DNA from: Chrysaora quinquecirrha
Lineage: Eukaryota > Cnidaria > Scyphozoa > Semaeostomeae > Pelagiidae
Reading direction: 5' to 3'
DNA: 64,000 bases
Assembly: GCA_014526335.1 (NCBI GenBank)
Contig: JACTAT010000117.1
Coordinates: 264,327 to 328,326 of the forward strand
In this document: one piece after another, positions 24,301 to 36,600 of the stretch
Numbering within the stretch: the first letter of the stretch is position 1
Layout of the letters: every line of letters begins with the position of its first letter
Position numbers and translations under genes: made by a program
The notes under the pieces: generated by a model
What the model saw: only the letters and a program-made list of their open reading frames with translations
Databases searched by the model: none
Told to the model about the DNA's origin: nothing

Positions 24301-27300
24301 ACGATGTTATTATAGTAACGATTTCCCCGACCGAACCAATTAAGAATGTCAAAAGTTTTTATATCAGCACCACTCGAACATTGCATATACACTAAGTGTC
24401 CAAAAATATGTTGTAAAATATGACGTGGCCCAACATTCAAACATTGCCTGATAAGCAAATTTCAATGTTTGACAAACAATGTTTGATCGTTTGGGCAGGG
24501 AAAGGGGTAAATTTATTATAAAATGATGCTATCGTTTCTCTATGTTTTGTTTCGTATGCCTGTAATACTGTAACGAAACATAATGCTTTTTATTGATTTG
24601 CAAGGCAACGAGGCAATAGCTGCAGCTTGTATGAAACCATTATGAGATAGCATAGCACATAAATGCATTTATGCGCGCGCAAGAACGTCACGTGATTTGA
24701 TCTTCCCACGAAAATGATATTTGTAAATCAGCTGATTTGTTCTGACTAAATTTAAAGCCTGGCTAAACTAGGAGACATGTCGCGTGCGACATTGATGTCC
24801 CCTGCTCGGTGTCTCCAAGTTTAGCCAGCTCGAAAATTTGTAGCACGGGACAATATTTGTAGCAAGAGATGTTTCTGGGAGACAACAGAAACATTTCTTG
24901 TCTCTGCGACATGCAAATGACTCGGGGGACATGTTTCTGGCGTGTCACTCGCATGTTTAGCCACCCTGGGAGGACACGCCGAATACAGTGTCGCAGAGAC
25001 AAGAAAAATTTACGGTCACACGGTCATTGACCGGAGGAAGTTCAATTAGAACAAAAGAAAATCTGATGCAACACCTAAGACACGCCTATTTTTCATTGTT
25101 TAGTGAGGAAGGTTTTCAGCTAGGGGTATTTTCGTCTAGAGGAAGGTTGAACACTCTGCAGTGTCGCGCTCGACAAGTCTCCTAGTTTAGCCATGGGCGC
25201 GTGGATATATGAATATTCGCTCTTTTAATCTGATTTAATCCGATTTTAGGATTCGCCAGACATTCAGATTTGCATATCATCATTCGATAGCATCGAAGAT
25301 TCAATAAACAAATGCATAGATACATTGAATTCACGAACTTCTAAATACAATACTGTTCCTGATGTAAATCTACCTGAATTACTGAAAGCAGTTGCCAATG
25401 AAGACGCAAACGAAGGCACTGTGACGTATAAAAATGGAATGCACTATGGACCTTATATAAGTTATTCTAGAAAAGCAAATGACATGAAAGACCATGCGGC
25501 TGAACTTGGTTTATATACGAATTGTTTGAAAGAAAAGAACAGAATTTGTGAAGAACTTCTTACAAGTAGAACAGTGATCAAACATCACACAGAGGAGAGC
25601 AAGTTGCCAGTTGGGAAAATCGTTTCGAAAAAGAACACGGAATCGTCATCGATACCACTGTTTACTGAGAACCACCCGTTGAACATAGCAAAAATTACAC
25701 CATACAATACACAAGATGATCTGTTGTATACGCAGCCATTCAGCCGATTTACAGAAAGCCTATTTAAGAATGATTGCTTGGATATTGATATTAATACACT
25801 AAAAAAGCCGAGTGAAGAAGAAGATGTATGTACCTTTGCGCTTGTTTTTGTCTTTTTTTACCTTCTCTTGTTGCTAAAGTGATTATTCTTTTTGCTTGAT
25901 GTCCTTCTTTTTATGATGATGCATTTTTGCTCTTACAGTTGACGGAGCATTCATCTGAAGAAAAATTTGCAGGTTTGAAAATATAATTATTCACTAGCAA
26001 CAACATTAAAATAAAGAAACCTTTAACACTTAACGGGAGTAAGTCATGTGTCTGACCCCCAATAACTGACCTAGGGTCAGTTAACTCTTGGACTGGCTTC
26101 AGTCGACTTCAACTTTCCGCATTGGGCAAAGGTCTTCTTTGAAGGTCTTCACGCCTTTAACACAGTGATTATTATTTCTTTTACCTTCTTGCAGGAATAG
26201 TCTTGGAGGACTCATCTTTTTAGCTATTTTCATTGGGCTTCTTCTTCATACTCCTTGTTTCAAATCAATCTGCTTATCTCCAAGTTACAACTTTGATTTG
26301 TCGATAATAAATATTCGCTCTTTTCCAAACGACGACTAAGCTAAATTTGCTGTTCTATTTCTTAGATGAATTGAAATCTCAAGCTCTGATTAATTCTTCA
26401 GATGAATTTCAAGAACTGAATGTCAGCCTTCGTCTACTTACATCAAATCAGGTAGATCTATTATATTTTCAGATTTGCATCTTTTAACAGATAATTTCCC
26501 CATGTGAACAAATCATGTCGTATGTTTTACTGCTTTAATTTGCTGCATGAATGTACCTATGTTTCCATTCTCTTCTTTGCATTGCAAGTTGAGTCAATAC
26601 AGTAATTTCATTACAGCAAGGATCGTTTTCAATTAATTGGCAAAGTCTGGTCTCTTTTTCCGTTTGGGGTTTTTCAATCTGTCTACATCAGAATCAAAAG
26701 ACCGTTTCTGTGTAGACAGAAAGAGTTGGTTTTCTCACTCGGGCTCTTCAATTATTTCTACAATATTCCCGCTGTATCCTACAAGCTGACTGGTGTTGAA
26801 AACACAATGCCAAGTCAGTGCTACTTTCTGATTAGTGCATCTCCATCCACATCTGGGTTTCGATTCTGCATTGGTTATTTCTTTCGGGCTGTTTCTGACG
26901 TTTTGCTCTCAGGGGTGTATGTAAAGCTTTTAAGTACACACTTTTTTTTATAAGAATACAGTCTATAAGAATATTCAGGCTCAAAATTGCTGAAATTTAA
27001 GAATTATTTAAGAATAATCTGAGGCTCAAGCTTGACGAGGATCATTTTTATTTCTCTGCGTTTTTTACACTGCACAATAAATGTGATTGTCAGGCAACTG
27101 TATTTGTTTTGAAATGCATACATCCTGTCTGACTCTTTGATACAGTAGCTCTTTTTTTAAATAAAATAACAAATGACAAAGATTTGACTTATTTCTCTTG
27201 ATCTTCAGGCCAATTTACAACATTGATGATTAAGAATAATTTAAGAATATATTCAGGCTCAAAATCGAATAAGCTTAAGAATAATCGAGGCTCGGCAAAA

Positions 27301-30300
27301 AATAAGGTATTCTTATAAAAAAAAAAGTGTGTATGCCCAAAAATGTTTCTATTAATCGCAATTTTGAATTTTTGTATAACTTGAAATATAACTTTTTGCA
27401 GAGACAGCAAATCATACCATTAGGCATCGTGAAGGTAAACAAAATGGAAAATCTTGAAAATAAGGCATTGGATTTGTTTATGGTAATTCACGTATATCAT
27501 CTATTTTAAGTTTCTTTATCACTCATTCGATCTTTGTCTATAATTTTTGGTATTCTGTATTTTTTATTGTTAATAGATGCGATAAAGGGAATTCTTTTTT
27601 ATGTTAGAAACATCTCGAAACCATCGACGAGGCTGAATGTTTGCAAATTGACAGAAATGACATTAAATTTCTCGATATTACAAAAAATGCCTCAAACACA
27701 GGTAACCTTCTTCTTATCAAATTCACACCGTCCTTTCTATTCCTTCATGAAGAAGCATCCATTAAGTACCTCCTCTCTTTTTCTTGTCCTCTCAAGTTAA
27801 CGTGCCTGCGACAGGTAAAGTCTTTGAATCTATGTACGTACCGTAACTCTATGTAAAATGAACCGTGAAATCAATTGACGTGGTACTTATTTTCATTTGA
27901 GTGACAGTTTTTACAACTACTAGGTGCTATATGTTTGGAAAATAAAGAATTTATCCTTCAATGACATCACTAGATAGATGATTCAGTTTTTTGTACTCAT
28001 TAATCTTACTCGGGGCATCATCTCTACTGATCTAGTAATCACCTTCCTTCTCTTTTAGGAGAACAGTATTTGAATAGTTTTTGAGTAGAACAAAACTTGC
28101 CAATCTTAGAACTTCATCATGTTTCTGTTTTGAATTACTTCGTTCCTCTTCCTATCGAGGTTTGCATTTGATAATAAAATCTTTTACAGAAATTCCAACT
28201 GAAAAGAGTAGCAATGTTAACGAACACAGTAACGACCAGGAAAGGAAGTGCTTCATAGATCTTAAAGGTACTTAATTCATACCTCACTAGCAAGCTTTGT
28301 GAGTTCGACGATGCAAGCACTTGCAAGCTTGCAATATGTAATGCTGTTATTCTCAGGTCAGCCATAGTCAGCGTCCGGATGCAAGTCTATGGGTCGAAAA
28401 GATGATAACGTAAAAAATATTACTTCCAAACTAAAAAATTCCAGTGGAATCTCCATCTAATGGACACCTTAGGGACCAATGTTGCTGTCCGTTGTTGAGA
28501 GGTGTCCGTTGTTGAGAGGTGTCCGCTGTATAGAGGTGTGTTTCTACAAAGAAAAGACTTTTTGGCGAAATATTTGTCCCTTGGTCAGAGGTGTCGACAG
28601 GAGATTGAGTCGCTTAATAAGAAACTGTTTCTATTTTGCCCCCCCCCCTTCTCTCCCGTCAAAGTTTTCTCGACGTTCGAATCAAATCGCTTGGATTCAG
28701 TGACTCTGTAGTGACAAGAAGTGAACTAGACATGTAGAAAAAGTTTCAATCAATTTGCTGTCTGCAAATGAGTATCAACGAGTTTTTCTTTGAAGGTTGT
28801 GACGAATTCTGCATGGCACAGCTTGCATATCAAACGTTAATTCCCAAAAAGACACTGGAGGTATGCGAATTGCATTTCTATGTTTTCCAATATCTAAAAT
28901 TTATTGATTTGACAATATTCCTCATACAACCAGATGACCATTAAAGATGTTTTACTTGGTTTTTTAGAAATATTTGGCAATATTGATTGATTGCCATTCC
29001 TTGGTATTTTTTGGAACATGTGGCATTGGTAAAACATATCTTGGTAGAACTATTGCAGCAGAATTAGACAAAAGGTATCACTAAATAATAAGTTAAACAT
29101 TCTATATTTTGATTTATCTTACTTCTAAATCTAGTTAAGTTTTTATTTATCACTTTCTTACTCTTTTTAGGTTGAAAGATAAACATAAACTAGCTTCAAC
29201 TGAAACACTTTTCTACTCCAACGTCAATGAAGTTCTGCTCAACGTGAGTTACTATTAATTCTGATTTCTACTTTTTCGTATCCCCAAATTTATTTTTTTG
29301 AAATGATCTAACATCGCAGAATTAAATTCAATTTGTTTCTGAATCGTCTTTTTATTTTCCAGGAGATTATTAGGACCATAAAGCATAAAGAAAATATCGA
29401 GAGGTAGTTAATACTAAAGTTGACTAGCTTCATTTCTTTTGCAAGCAGTAAACCATTTTGACGGCCAAACTACCCCACTTGTCTTAGGCTTGAATGCCGG
29501 GGTTGCGGCCATATCCCTATCCTTTCCAATGTGTGCCGGTAAAAGCACGATTTGGTTTGTGGAAGTAGAAAGTTACAGTGAGAGTGAGTTACAGCCACTT
29601 AGTTAGGGGTCGTTAAAAGTCTACTAATAGTTGCTGTGTTATAGTAGGTACCAACACAGGATGGCTATGTTTGCATCATATTCACTTGCAATCGTTCCTC
29701 GTTGCATCCATATTTTATTTACAATTTGCTTTCCTTCTAGCAAAACTATCTTAATCATTGCTGGCTTCGACCCTATTTTGCTTAAAATGGAGAATTGGGA
29801 CTCATTTCTATCAAAGAAAAGAACAAGGTTTGAAACTTGCACTTGTTATTCCTGTATTCTGTTTAACTATAAGAAAATACTGAATTGATAAAACATAAGA
29901 CTATTTGATATACATATCCCTATCTAGTATCAATGAGTGACATGGTTGCTTCTAAGATTCTCTCTGACCACCACACCGCATAGAGCAACGTCTATAACAT
30001 GCTCCAACTTCAAGTGGATTCTAAGCAGTTATGTCAATTCAGTCATTGCTCGTAGCTCTTTTTCAATTCCTGTCCATTGCTCTTGTCGCCTGCTTTGGAT
30101 TCTTTCTTTAAGGTCCTCTGGATCAATGGGCGGAGCCTAAAGAAATATTTTGCGACCTCCCTTTTCAGTTTCGGGATTCGCCCTATTCCATTTTAGGTAA
30201 CGCCGTTTTTATTCCCCATCCACCACCCTAGATGAGCGCCAGCAAGTTCCTATTATACAGTACCGAGTCACGGACCATTGGTCGATGATACCAAATCCGA

Positions 30301-33300
30301 GTCACGTTTTTTGCTTCAAGTTTAGATTATTCTTTTTTATCAAGAGAAATTCTTTGCGAGGGGGCTGGATGACCATGTGTTGTTTGCTGCCATAATGGGC
30401 TCAGTTTATTGGGTTTGTTTTTGATAATTTTATATATATTTAATTACATGCCTTCCTATCTTAGTGTTTACATCATTGCTACATGTGCTGTGTCTAGAAA
30501 AATCGATACAAATTCATTGCTGACAAATCACAACTCAAGGTAAGAAAAACTAAAGAACATCACATAGTCATAATAACAATATTCAGACATTATTTCCGAT
30601 TCTCATTCTTGGTATTCATTTGAAAATGAAAGCTCTTAAGGAAGGAAAACTATATTCGGTTCTCTCGAATTTTCAACAGAAATGTCTGGCTGTCGACCAA
30701 TGAAGAACCCGTTAAAGGGCTTCTCAAAAGATATTTGCGAAGAAAATTCATCACTTCAAGGTATATATTTTATTGTTTAACTCTACGTCTTTTAATTTCT
30801 AAAGCTGCACGCTTGCACTTGCATGCTACACGCTTATAAAGAACCTAGCTCCACGTTTAGTTTCTAAAGTTCCTTATTTTTGGACTTCATTTGATTGAAT
30901 TTTAGAACAAAAAGTTCCTTAATAGTTCCTTAATTTTATCTGCACAAGACACTTGTATGCGAGCAAAGCTGGAAAGTACCCAAGGAAGCATTTGATACAT
31001 GCATAACATACAGTTTATTTGATTTTCCACTGCAAATGAATGGAACCGGTTTCCTAATTCTTGATTGTTTGCAGTGATAAAAATAATCAAGGTTGAAAAG
31101 TTCCTTATAGCATTTTTATCTTTGGTAACATATGTTCCAGATATATATCGGCCTTCTACATGTAGGTTCCTTATAAAGTGGTTCTTTATAAAGAAAAGTC
31201 GTGTACTGCAGTGATTGAGTGGTTGAATGAGTTATGGCAAAACATAAACAAAATCATCGAAAGCTATTCTTCATTACAGAAGACAATTGGTATGAAATCT
31301 TTGCATCGTAAATTGTTAAAAGCATTAGAACTTAACTGATACTGATATAGACTTCTCGAAAATATTTGTACGCCTGCGACCCCAACCAGTATTACTTGAA
31401 GATCCCCTATCAAAACTTGTTGCTAATAAGTCTTTGTAATTATTGGCGTGTTGAAGTTTGCTGAAATATATCATGGAAAGGTCGTCATTGAGCACTATAG
31501 CTCAGTCGAAACGTCGTTGGCTCGCTGGTCATGCAGTCAAGGCTCGAATCCCAGCTATTGTTGTATGACACTCGTGGAAAAATCTATCCTAGTTGTTCAC
31601 CATTCGTGGCAAATATGTTAAAATATTTGTGGTGCAGAAGAAGGCTTAACATAGAGGAAACATAAAAAAGTCAAATGGGAGGACAGCCCAGGCTTGGACT
31701 GTATGACTTGGAGAGTTATTTGGCAATTTCACTGAGCTCTATAGTTCATCAGAAACATCTTTGGCTCTCTCGTCATACAGTCCAGGTTCAAATCCCATGT
31801 ACTGTATTGTATTATGCCACTCGTGGAAAAATTTGTGGAAATGCCGTAAATAGTAAAACTTAGGTTTTTAAATCCCTTGAGAATTCCTGCATACACAACT
31901 TTTGCTAGTTGGGGGTTGTGGCGATATTTACTGAAGTATGGAACCAGTTTTGGTAACCAGAAGTATACTCGTTAGCATTAATTCAATTTTTTTATCCATA
32001 AAAACATCTTTTTGTAAGTAGCATAAAATAGCATAATGTACAATGTATACCATACCGCATATGATGGCGTACCTGTATAATCTTTCTAGGTCCATCAATC
32101 TTCTTCTCTTGTCCGGAAAATTCAAACGAAATTGAAGAATGGTTCATAGATGTTTGGAATTATTCATTAGTACCGTACATCGAGTACTCCATCAAAGATG
32201 GCTGCCAATATACCTATGATAGCAGCATACTCTCTGAAACTTTCGAATGGATTATGCAGACATACCTTTGGAAAGAGGAAAAGAGTAATTTGTTGCACAA
32301 AATGCGAACGTTAAACATAAAAAAGTTTGGATTGAAGGAATTATTGCATGAAAATTCACACAGTACGTGGTACAATGTATTAATGTAAATTTAAGTCACA
32401 TGATCTCCTCCTTACCTCTTAATTGCTGATGAAAATTCGGCAGTGTGGAATGTTTATTTCCAAAGAAATGCTTCTTTCGTACAATGCAAGAGTTGATTTG
32501 ATGGTCAGCTTGTTGTTATCAAGGCCGTGCTTAAATGCAGAAACACAACATTTAAAAGACAAATTTTGGAAGGGAAGACTTTGCTGCGTTTTCTGTAAAC
32601 AAAGACAAAACAAATCTCTTTTTGCTGCTTGCTATTTATCATTGGCGTACCTCCCTCGGGAAGGGAAAATGTCGCATAAGATAAATGAAAATTAATGCAG
32701 ATATCTCTGCATTCACAGGTGTAAAGCTTGTTCTACTGATCATATTGTGTGCCTTGGGAGGGCCAAATGCTAGATTCCAGTGTGCTTTTATTTTTTTTCG
32801 ACAGGCATACAGTTCTTGGCTCACCTCCCAAGAGAGGGCCAGAATTAAATGAGTCGGACAAACGAAAATGATTTTTGGTGCGTGCATTTCGAGGAGTACA
32901 GGTGTCAAGTTATTACCGACGATATCTGGTGCCTCAGCAGGGCCAAATGATATATTTGGTGACTCTATTCTCTGCTCATTAAAGGGATCTAAGTATTACG
33001 ATGCTTCTTGAATAGATCTCTAATCTAGCAGCGGAGCCAACGAAGGAAATTAAAAGAGGAAAACTGGTAGAAGATTAAGTTGAAAATATGTCTTGGTAAT
33101 CGTGAATTGAAAGAGCTGGATGTATCCCTACTTTATTCTTATCTGGCTCGGCCATTGCCTTGCTCTTGAACAGGAAATCTTGAATATAGCTTCTGATTTC
33201 CTATTTTTCTTCTTTCAGAAACCTTAACGAAAGATACTACCAGTTTGGTGAGAAATTTCATTTTAATTTGGCTTCTATTTGAAATATTAATCAAATATCA

Positions 33301-33493
33301 TAGATGAAAAATATTAACATCTACAGTAATAAAAATATTATTCTTCTAGGATCGTTATTCCATATCTTAAATATTTTTATTCCTTCAGGTGAAATATATC
33401 TTACGTTTGCAAAGATGCATAGAAGAAAGTAAAAATTCCACATTTAAAAAAGGAAAGGAACAACGAAGAATGTATCTTGAGTCAGCGTTGTAG
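21307..33493 (+). CDS. Neuron navigator (NAV)-like AAA-domain protein
   Basis: NAV proteins are microtubule-associated and act in cytoskeletal guidance. Exons are 21307-24192, 25250-25825, 25939-25972, 26366-26451, 27402-27482, 27608-27701, 28190-28267, 28796-28860, 28968-29074, 29171-29243, 29363-29403, 29741-29827, 30465-30539, 30680-30760, 31075-31091 (17-nt micro-exon), 31212-31289, 32090-32362, 33219-33247 and 33389-33493. Phases close to about 1621 aa. The Met at 21328 (aaaATGG) is a better start context. Residues 1-1154 are low-complexity, charged and probably disordered. The C-terminal third has QTLIPKKTLEKYL, Walker A GTCGIGKT (about 1316-1323), a Walker-B-like ILIIAGFDP, WLSTNEEPVKGLLKRYLRRK, IEWLNELWQNIN, FFSCP and WNYSLVPYIE, all NAV hallmarks. 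No calponin-homology domain is seen. CTTNBP2 has a related P-loop end but carries ankyrin repeats, which are absent here. Confidence 0.87.
24420..24508. mobile_element. Half copy of the palindromic MITE
   Basis: acgtggcccaacattcaaacattg ... gtttgatcgtttgggcaggg is the right arm of the GGCCAAAC family. It lies in the first intron of the navigator-like gene. Confidence 0.5.
24758..25195. mobile_element. 440-bp TIR element (CCTGGCTAAACTAGGAGAC ends)
   Basis: The left end cctggctaaactaggagac is mirrored by the right end gtctcctagtttagcca. Inner degenerate copies of the same motif (gtgtctccaagtttagcc, gcatgtttagccaccctggg) give a nested palindrome. Length is about 438 bp and no transposase is present. 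It is a MITE in the first intron of the navigator-like gene. Confidence 0.65.
26935..27333. mobile_element. TIR element, complete (TACACACTTTTTTTTATAAGAATAC ends)
   Basis: The left end tacacactttttttt-ataagaatac and right end gtattcttataaaaaaaaaa-gtgtgta are nearly perfect inverted repeats of about 25 bp around 399 bp. Internal sub-repeats are 'taagaatatattcaggctcaaaat' and its partial inverse. It is non-coding and lies in a navigator-gene intron. Confidence 0.75.
28442..28550 (+). mobile_element. pogo/Tigger-like TIR fragment
   Basis: cagtggaatctcc then atctaatggacacc, followed by internal repeats of 'tgtccgttgttgagaggtg'. This is the same end type as at 18661. It is truncated, with no open transposase frame. 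Confidence 0.5.
30826..31207. mobile_element. TIR element enclosing a navigator micro-exon
   Basis: The left end near 30826 (tacacgcttataaagaacc) mirrors the right end (ggttctttataaagaaaagtcgtgta) at about 31181-31207. Internal 'agttcctta' copies occur in between. The 17-nt exon 31075-31091 lies inside, and the next exon's acceptor (ctgcag, 31211) abuts the right end. Confidence 0.5.
31490..31865 (+). repeat. Tandem tRNA-derived SINE units
   Basis: Unit 1 has tatagctcagtcgaaac (A box) and ggctcgaatccc (B box), followed by the body (cactcgtggaaaaatctatcctag ... gaagaaggcttaacatag ... ctgtatgacttggagagtta). A second head (tatagttcatcagaaac ... caggttcaaatccc) follows immediately. This is the clearest dimeric copy in the window and lies in a navigator-gene intron. 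Confidence 0.7.
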
Positions 33494-33653
33494 ATTAACA
33501 ATTTCTTAGTTTCTTAGTTATTTGTTATGTTTCATATAACATGTCACTAACTCTGATGTTTGACGTCACTTTGGCATAAATTATGCGATTTAGGATTTAA
33601 TTTATTATGTAATAATTTATGCATGCGGTAATCTATTGGGTTGTTGATGTTGT
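33494..33653. terminator. Overlapping 3' ends of the navigator gene and SCFD2
   Basis: Only 160 bp separate the two stop codons. The first AATAAA downstream of the navigator stop is at 33670-33675, inside the last SCFD2 coding exon. The SCFD2 signal (AATAAA on the minus strand) is at 33606-33601, inside the navigator 3' UTR. If these signals are used, the two transcripts overlap tail to tail. Confidence 0.55.
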
Positions 33654-36600
33654 TCATTCAAGATTTACGAATAAATTCTCACTGCAAAGAACTTGTTCCA
33701 ATACATCTGTTGGTGTGATAATTCGAGTGCTGCCAATTACGACCTACAGAAAAATAATTGCTATTGCTAAAACCCCTTTCACATAGCAAGAAAACCAATT
33801 TGAACCAAACCTTATTAAAATGTTGCGTTCTTGTCGTGTAGCAGTCAAATAGATCTGATGGATGGAAACTTTAACCTGATTTAAACAGAGTATGTTAAAG
33901 GCTTGTTCATATAAAGGCGAGCAAGACTATTTACCGGAATGAAAATTCTAGGGTTGCTTACTAAACTGGCTATGATTGCTTCAACTGCGCAAGTGTGAAA
34001 CAACAAAGTGGTTTCAAGTTGCCGAAACTGACAATTCCGTCATCGTAAGCGGGCCAGCATTATATCATATGACAAGAACGTATTTTATACCGATATACAA
34101 GCCTCTAGAGTAAACTGATCAAAATCCATTAGCTGGCCCGGAAAGTGGGCTGACTGGCATCCATACGAACATGCCTTAAGTCGTTTTAGTTCGAAAGCAA
34201 TTTGAAGGCCAACTTTTGGAACTCGAAGTCTGTCAAAAATTGGAAAACCAAACACCAAAATCTGCTCACAAGTTTCTTTCTTTCCAGATTTACAATATAA
34301 AAAAAACTCTCAGGGCGAAACGGAAAGGAGGTTTTCAGAAATGAGATTAAAGCGGTTGTTTTCTGAACGTGGAAATTTAGTTCAAGCAAAACACCGTTCA
34401 AACTTAACAGATCATTAGCGAAGCATTTATTTAGAGGCTTCAAGTCCACTGCTGCTGTTCTAATAACTTGAGTCGTAATTATCACTATTGAAGTGAACCG
34501 CTGAACGCCCAAACTACGTTTGAGCGATCTCGGCTTGGTGTTAGTCTCGGTCTGATGAGCCATAACTGGGACTCAGGTAATAAGTCTAGGCGACGGTATT
34601 AAGACTGGTAGCTTGCACCAACAAAATATGCTCAATGATAAAAAAACGACTTAGGTACACATGAGGTGATAAATTTATGCATCAGAATAAAAGAAAAACT
34701 GCCATCTCTCTTACCTGTGCTGAAGGTTTCAGGACCTTTACTACGTTGCGAATTTGACAAACTTCATTATATGTAACCCCACCAACAACAAACAGATAGA
34801 GCAAATTGTGATCGTCAGGACGAGGCTTGTTTACATTCATAAAGAGGCTACAAGAGAAAAAGTAAATAACATACATAGTCTCGGATTTACTTTGACGAGA
34901 TTTTTGATACAATTTGAACAATTTGAGCTGCCAGTTTACAACAAGAACAATTGACTTGCTGGCCACTTGGAATCGTGTGGCTTTTTGAAGTCTTAATCAC
35001 GAAATAGTTACATTTCAATGAAACTCACCCGAAACCGGTTTTAAAGAAATCCTTTAATCCATGTGATCTGAATTCAACATCGATTAATTCGGGTTTCTTT
35101 GGATCGTATATCAGATTGAGTAATTGTGAAAGCATCGAATTGTATTTCATTTGTCCAGATGAATCCTTCGATGCCAAATTTCTGAAACAAGTGAAGTCAT
35201 AGATAGATAAGGCAATACTTTCAGGTTAAAACAGCGATGAACTGCGGAAACATCACAGGACATACCAAAGTCATATGTAAAGTAGCATTGAACAGTCTTC
35301 TGTTACTTCATGCAAATAGAAAATTATCTGTAAAACTTGAGCTGAAAATCCCTAATTAGAAAAGGCTTGAATGTTGCTTGTGAAAGATGACATGACTGAG
35401 ATATCTAAGCAAAATGTTGGAGAATTCGTTACCATATTTCCTGGAACTAGTGCCCTCCCTTGAATAAGCGCCGCTTTACCCCTTTTGATTGAGACGCCTA
35501 TCAGGTTAGTCCCTAGCACTCCTTTGGCACTGTTTATGTAAGCTATAGATGAGGAAATTTACTTTTCTTCAGAACTTTAGTTTATTCATAAATTTTCAAA
35601 TAATTGTTTCTCTTTGAGACAGATTTTTTATTAAGGCGCAGCTCAGGGGCCTTCTAGAAAAGCGGGAGCGCTAGGACAAAAGGACAATAGACTTGCAAGA
35701 GCATTTTAGTATATAAGACTAGCCCTTGCTCGGGAGCACACGTAGTGGCCCCAAGACCCGGTGCTTAACAGAGAAGATTCGGTGGTTAGGCACATACGCT
35801 TACTGTATTTGTGCGAGGTATGGTTTCTTTGAAAAGTACAGAAAATTCACTTAATATAATCAAGATAAATAGAGCAAGATTGATTTAAAAAACCAATCCA
35901 GTCATTCCTCTTTAATGTGGCCACACTTTGTGATTCGTGCAATAAAGGCAATAACTTCATCCATGCAATAAACAGTATATTAAACTTGGGTTTAATACCA
36001 ATTCATATGTTTCAGTTAAGGCAAACTTCAATGTAACAAACAAAACAAAACAAACAAAACAGAAGAAAGTAAGTGAAACCTTAATTGTTTCTGCTCTTTT
36101 CTTGCTTTTGAAATTCCACGTAATCTTTCGAAAATATCTGCAATTTTAAGCCGTACTTCTCTTTCTGAAGGTCCACATTCACCTGGGTTGAAAGAAACTC
36201 GTTTAAATTCTTTCTGTTTGTATGACTGGAAGATAGATTAATTCAAGAAAGATCAATTCAAATCAAGCGCCTATCTAAATAAATGAGTGGATGAAATGTT
36301 TTCTTACCAAAGAGAAACAAGAGATCGTCTTCATGATTACCATCCAAAATGATACCAATCATTGCAGTCTATAATGCAAAACAGTTCGCAAAATCTTATA
36401 TCTTAATTGATACAAGATAAAATTCTCATTTAGCAGAAGTAGAAACCCATTTTCACTGTACTGTAAATCCCCGAATAAGCCCCCTGCAAACATGAAATTT
36501 ATGGTAGGAGCTTATTCGAGGGGAAGGCTTGATCAACGGAGGGGGGGGGGCTTATTTAAAGTTCAATAGTTCCAGTGTGTTTTCGATAGAATGGCAAGGA

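Noticed and set aside
34186..34563. 125-aa minus-strand open frame
   Set aside because: It lies in SCFD2 intron 15, has no SCFD2-like sequence, and the real last exon (33743-33654) fits in phase and similarity.
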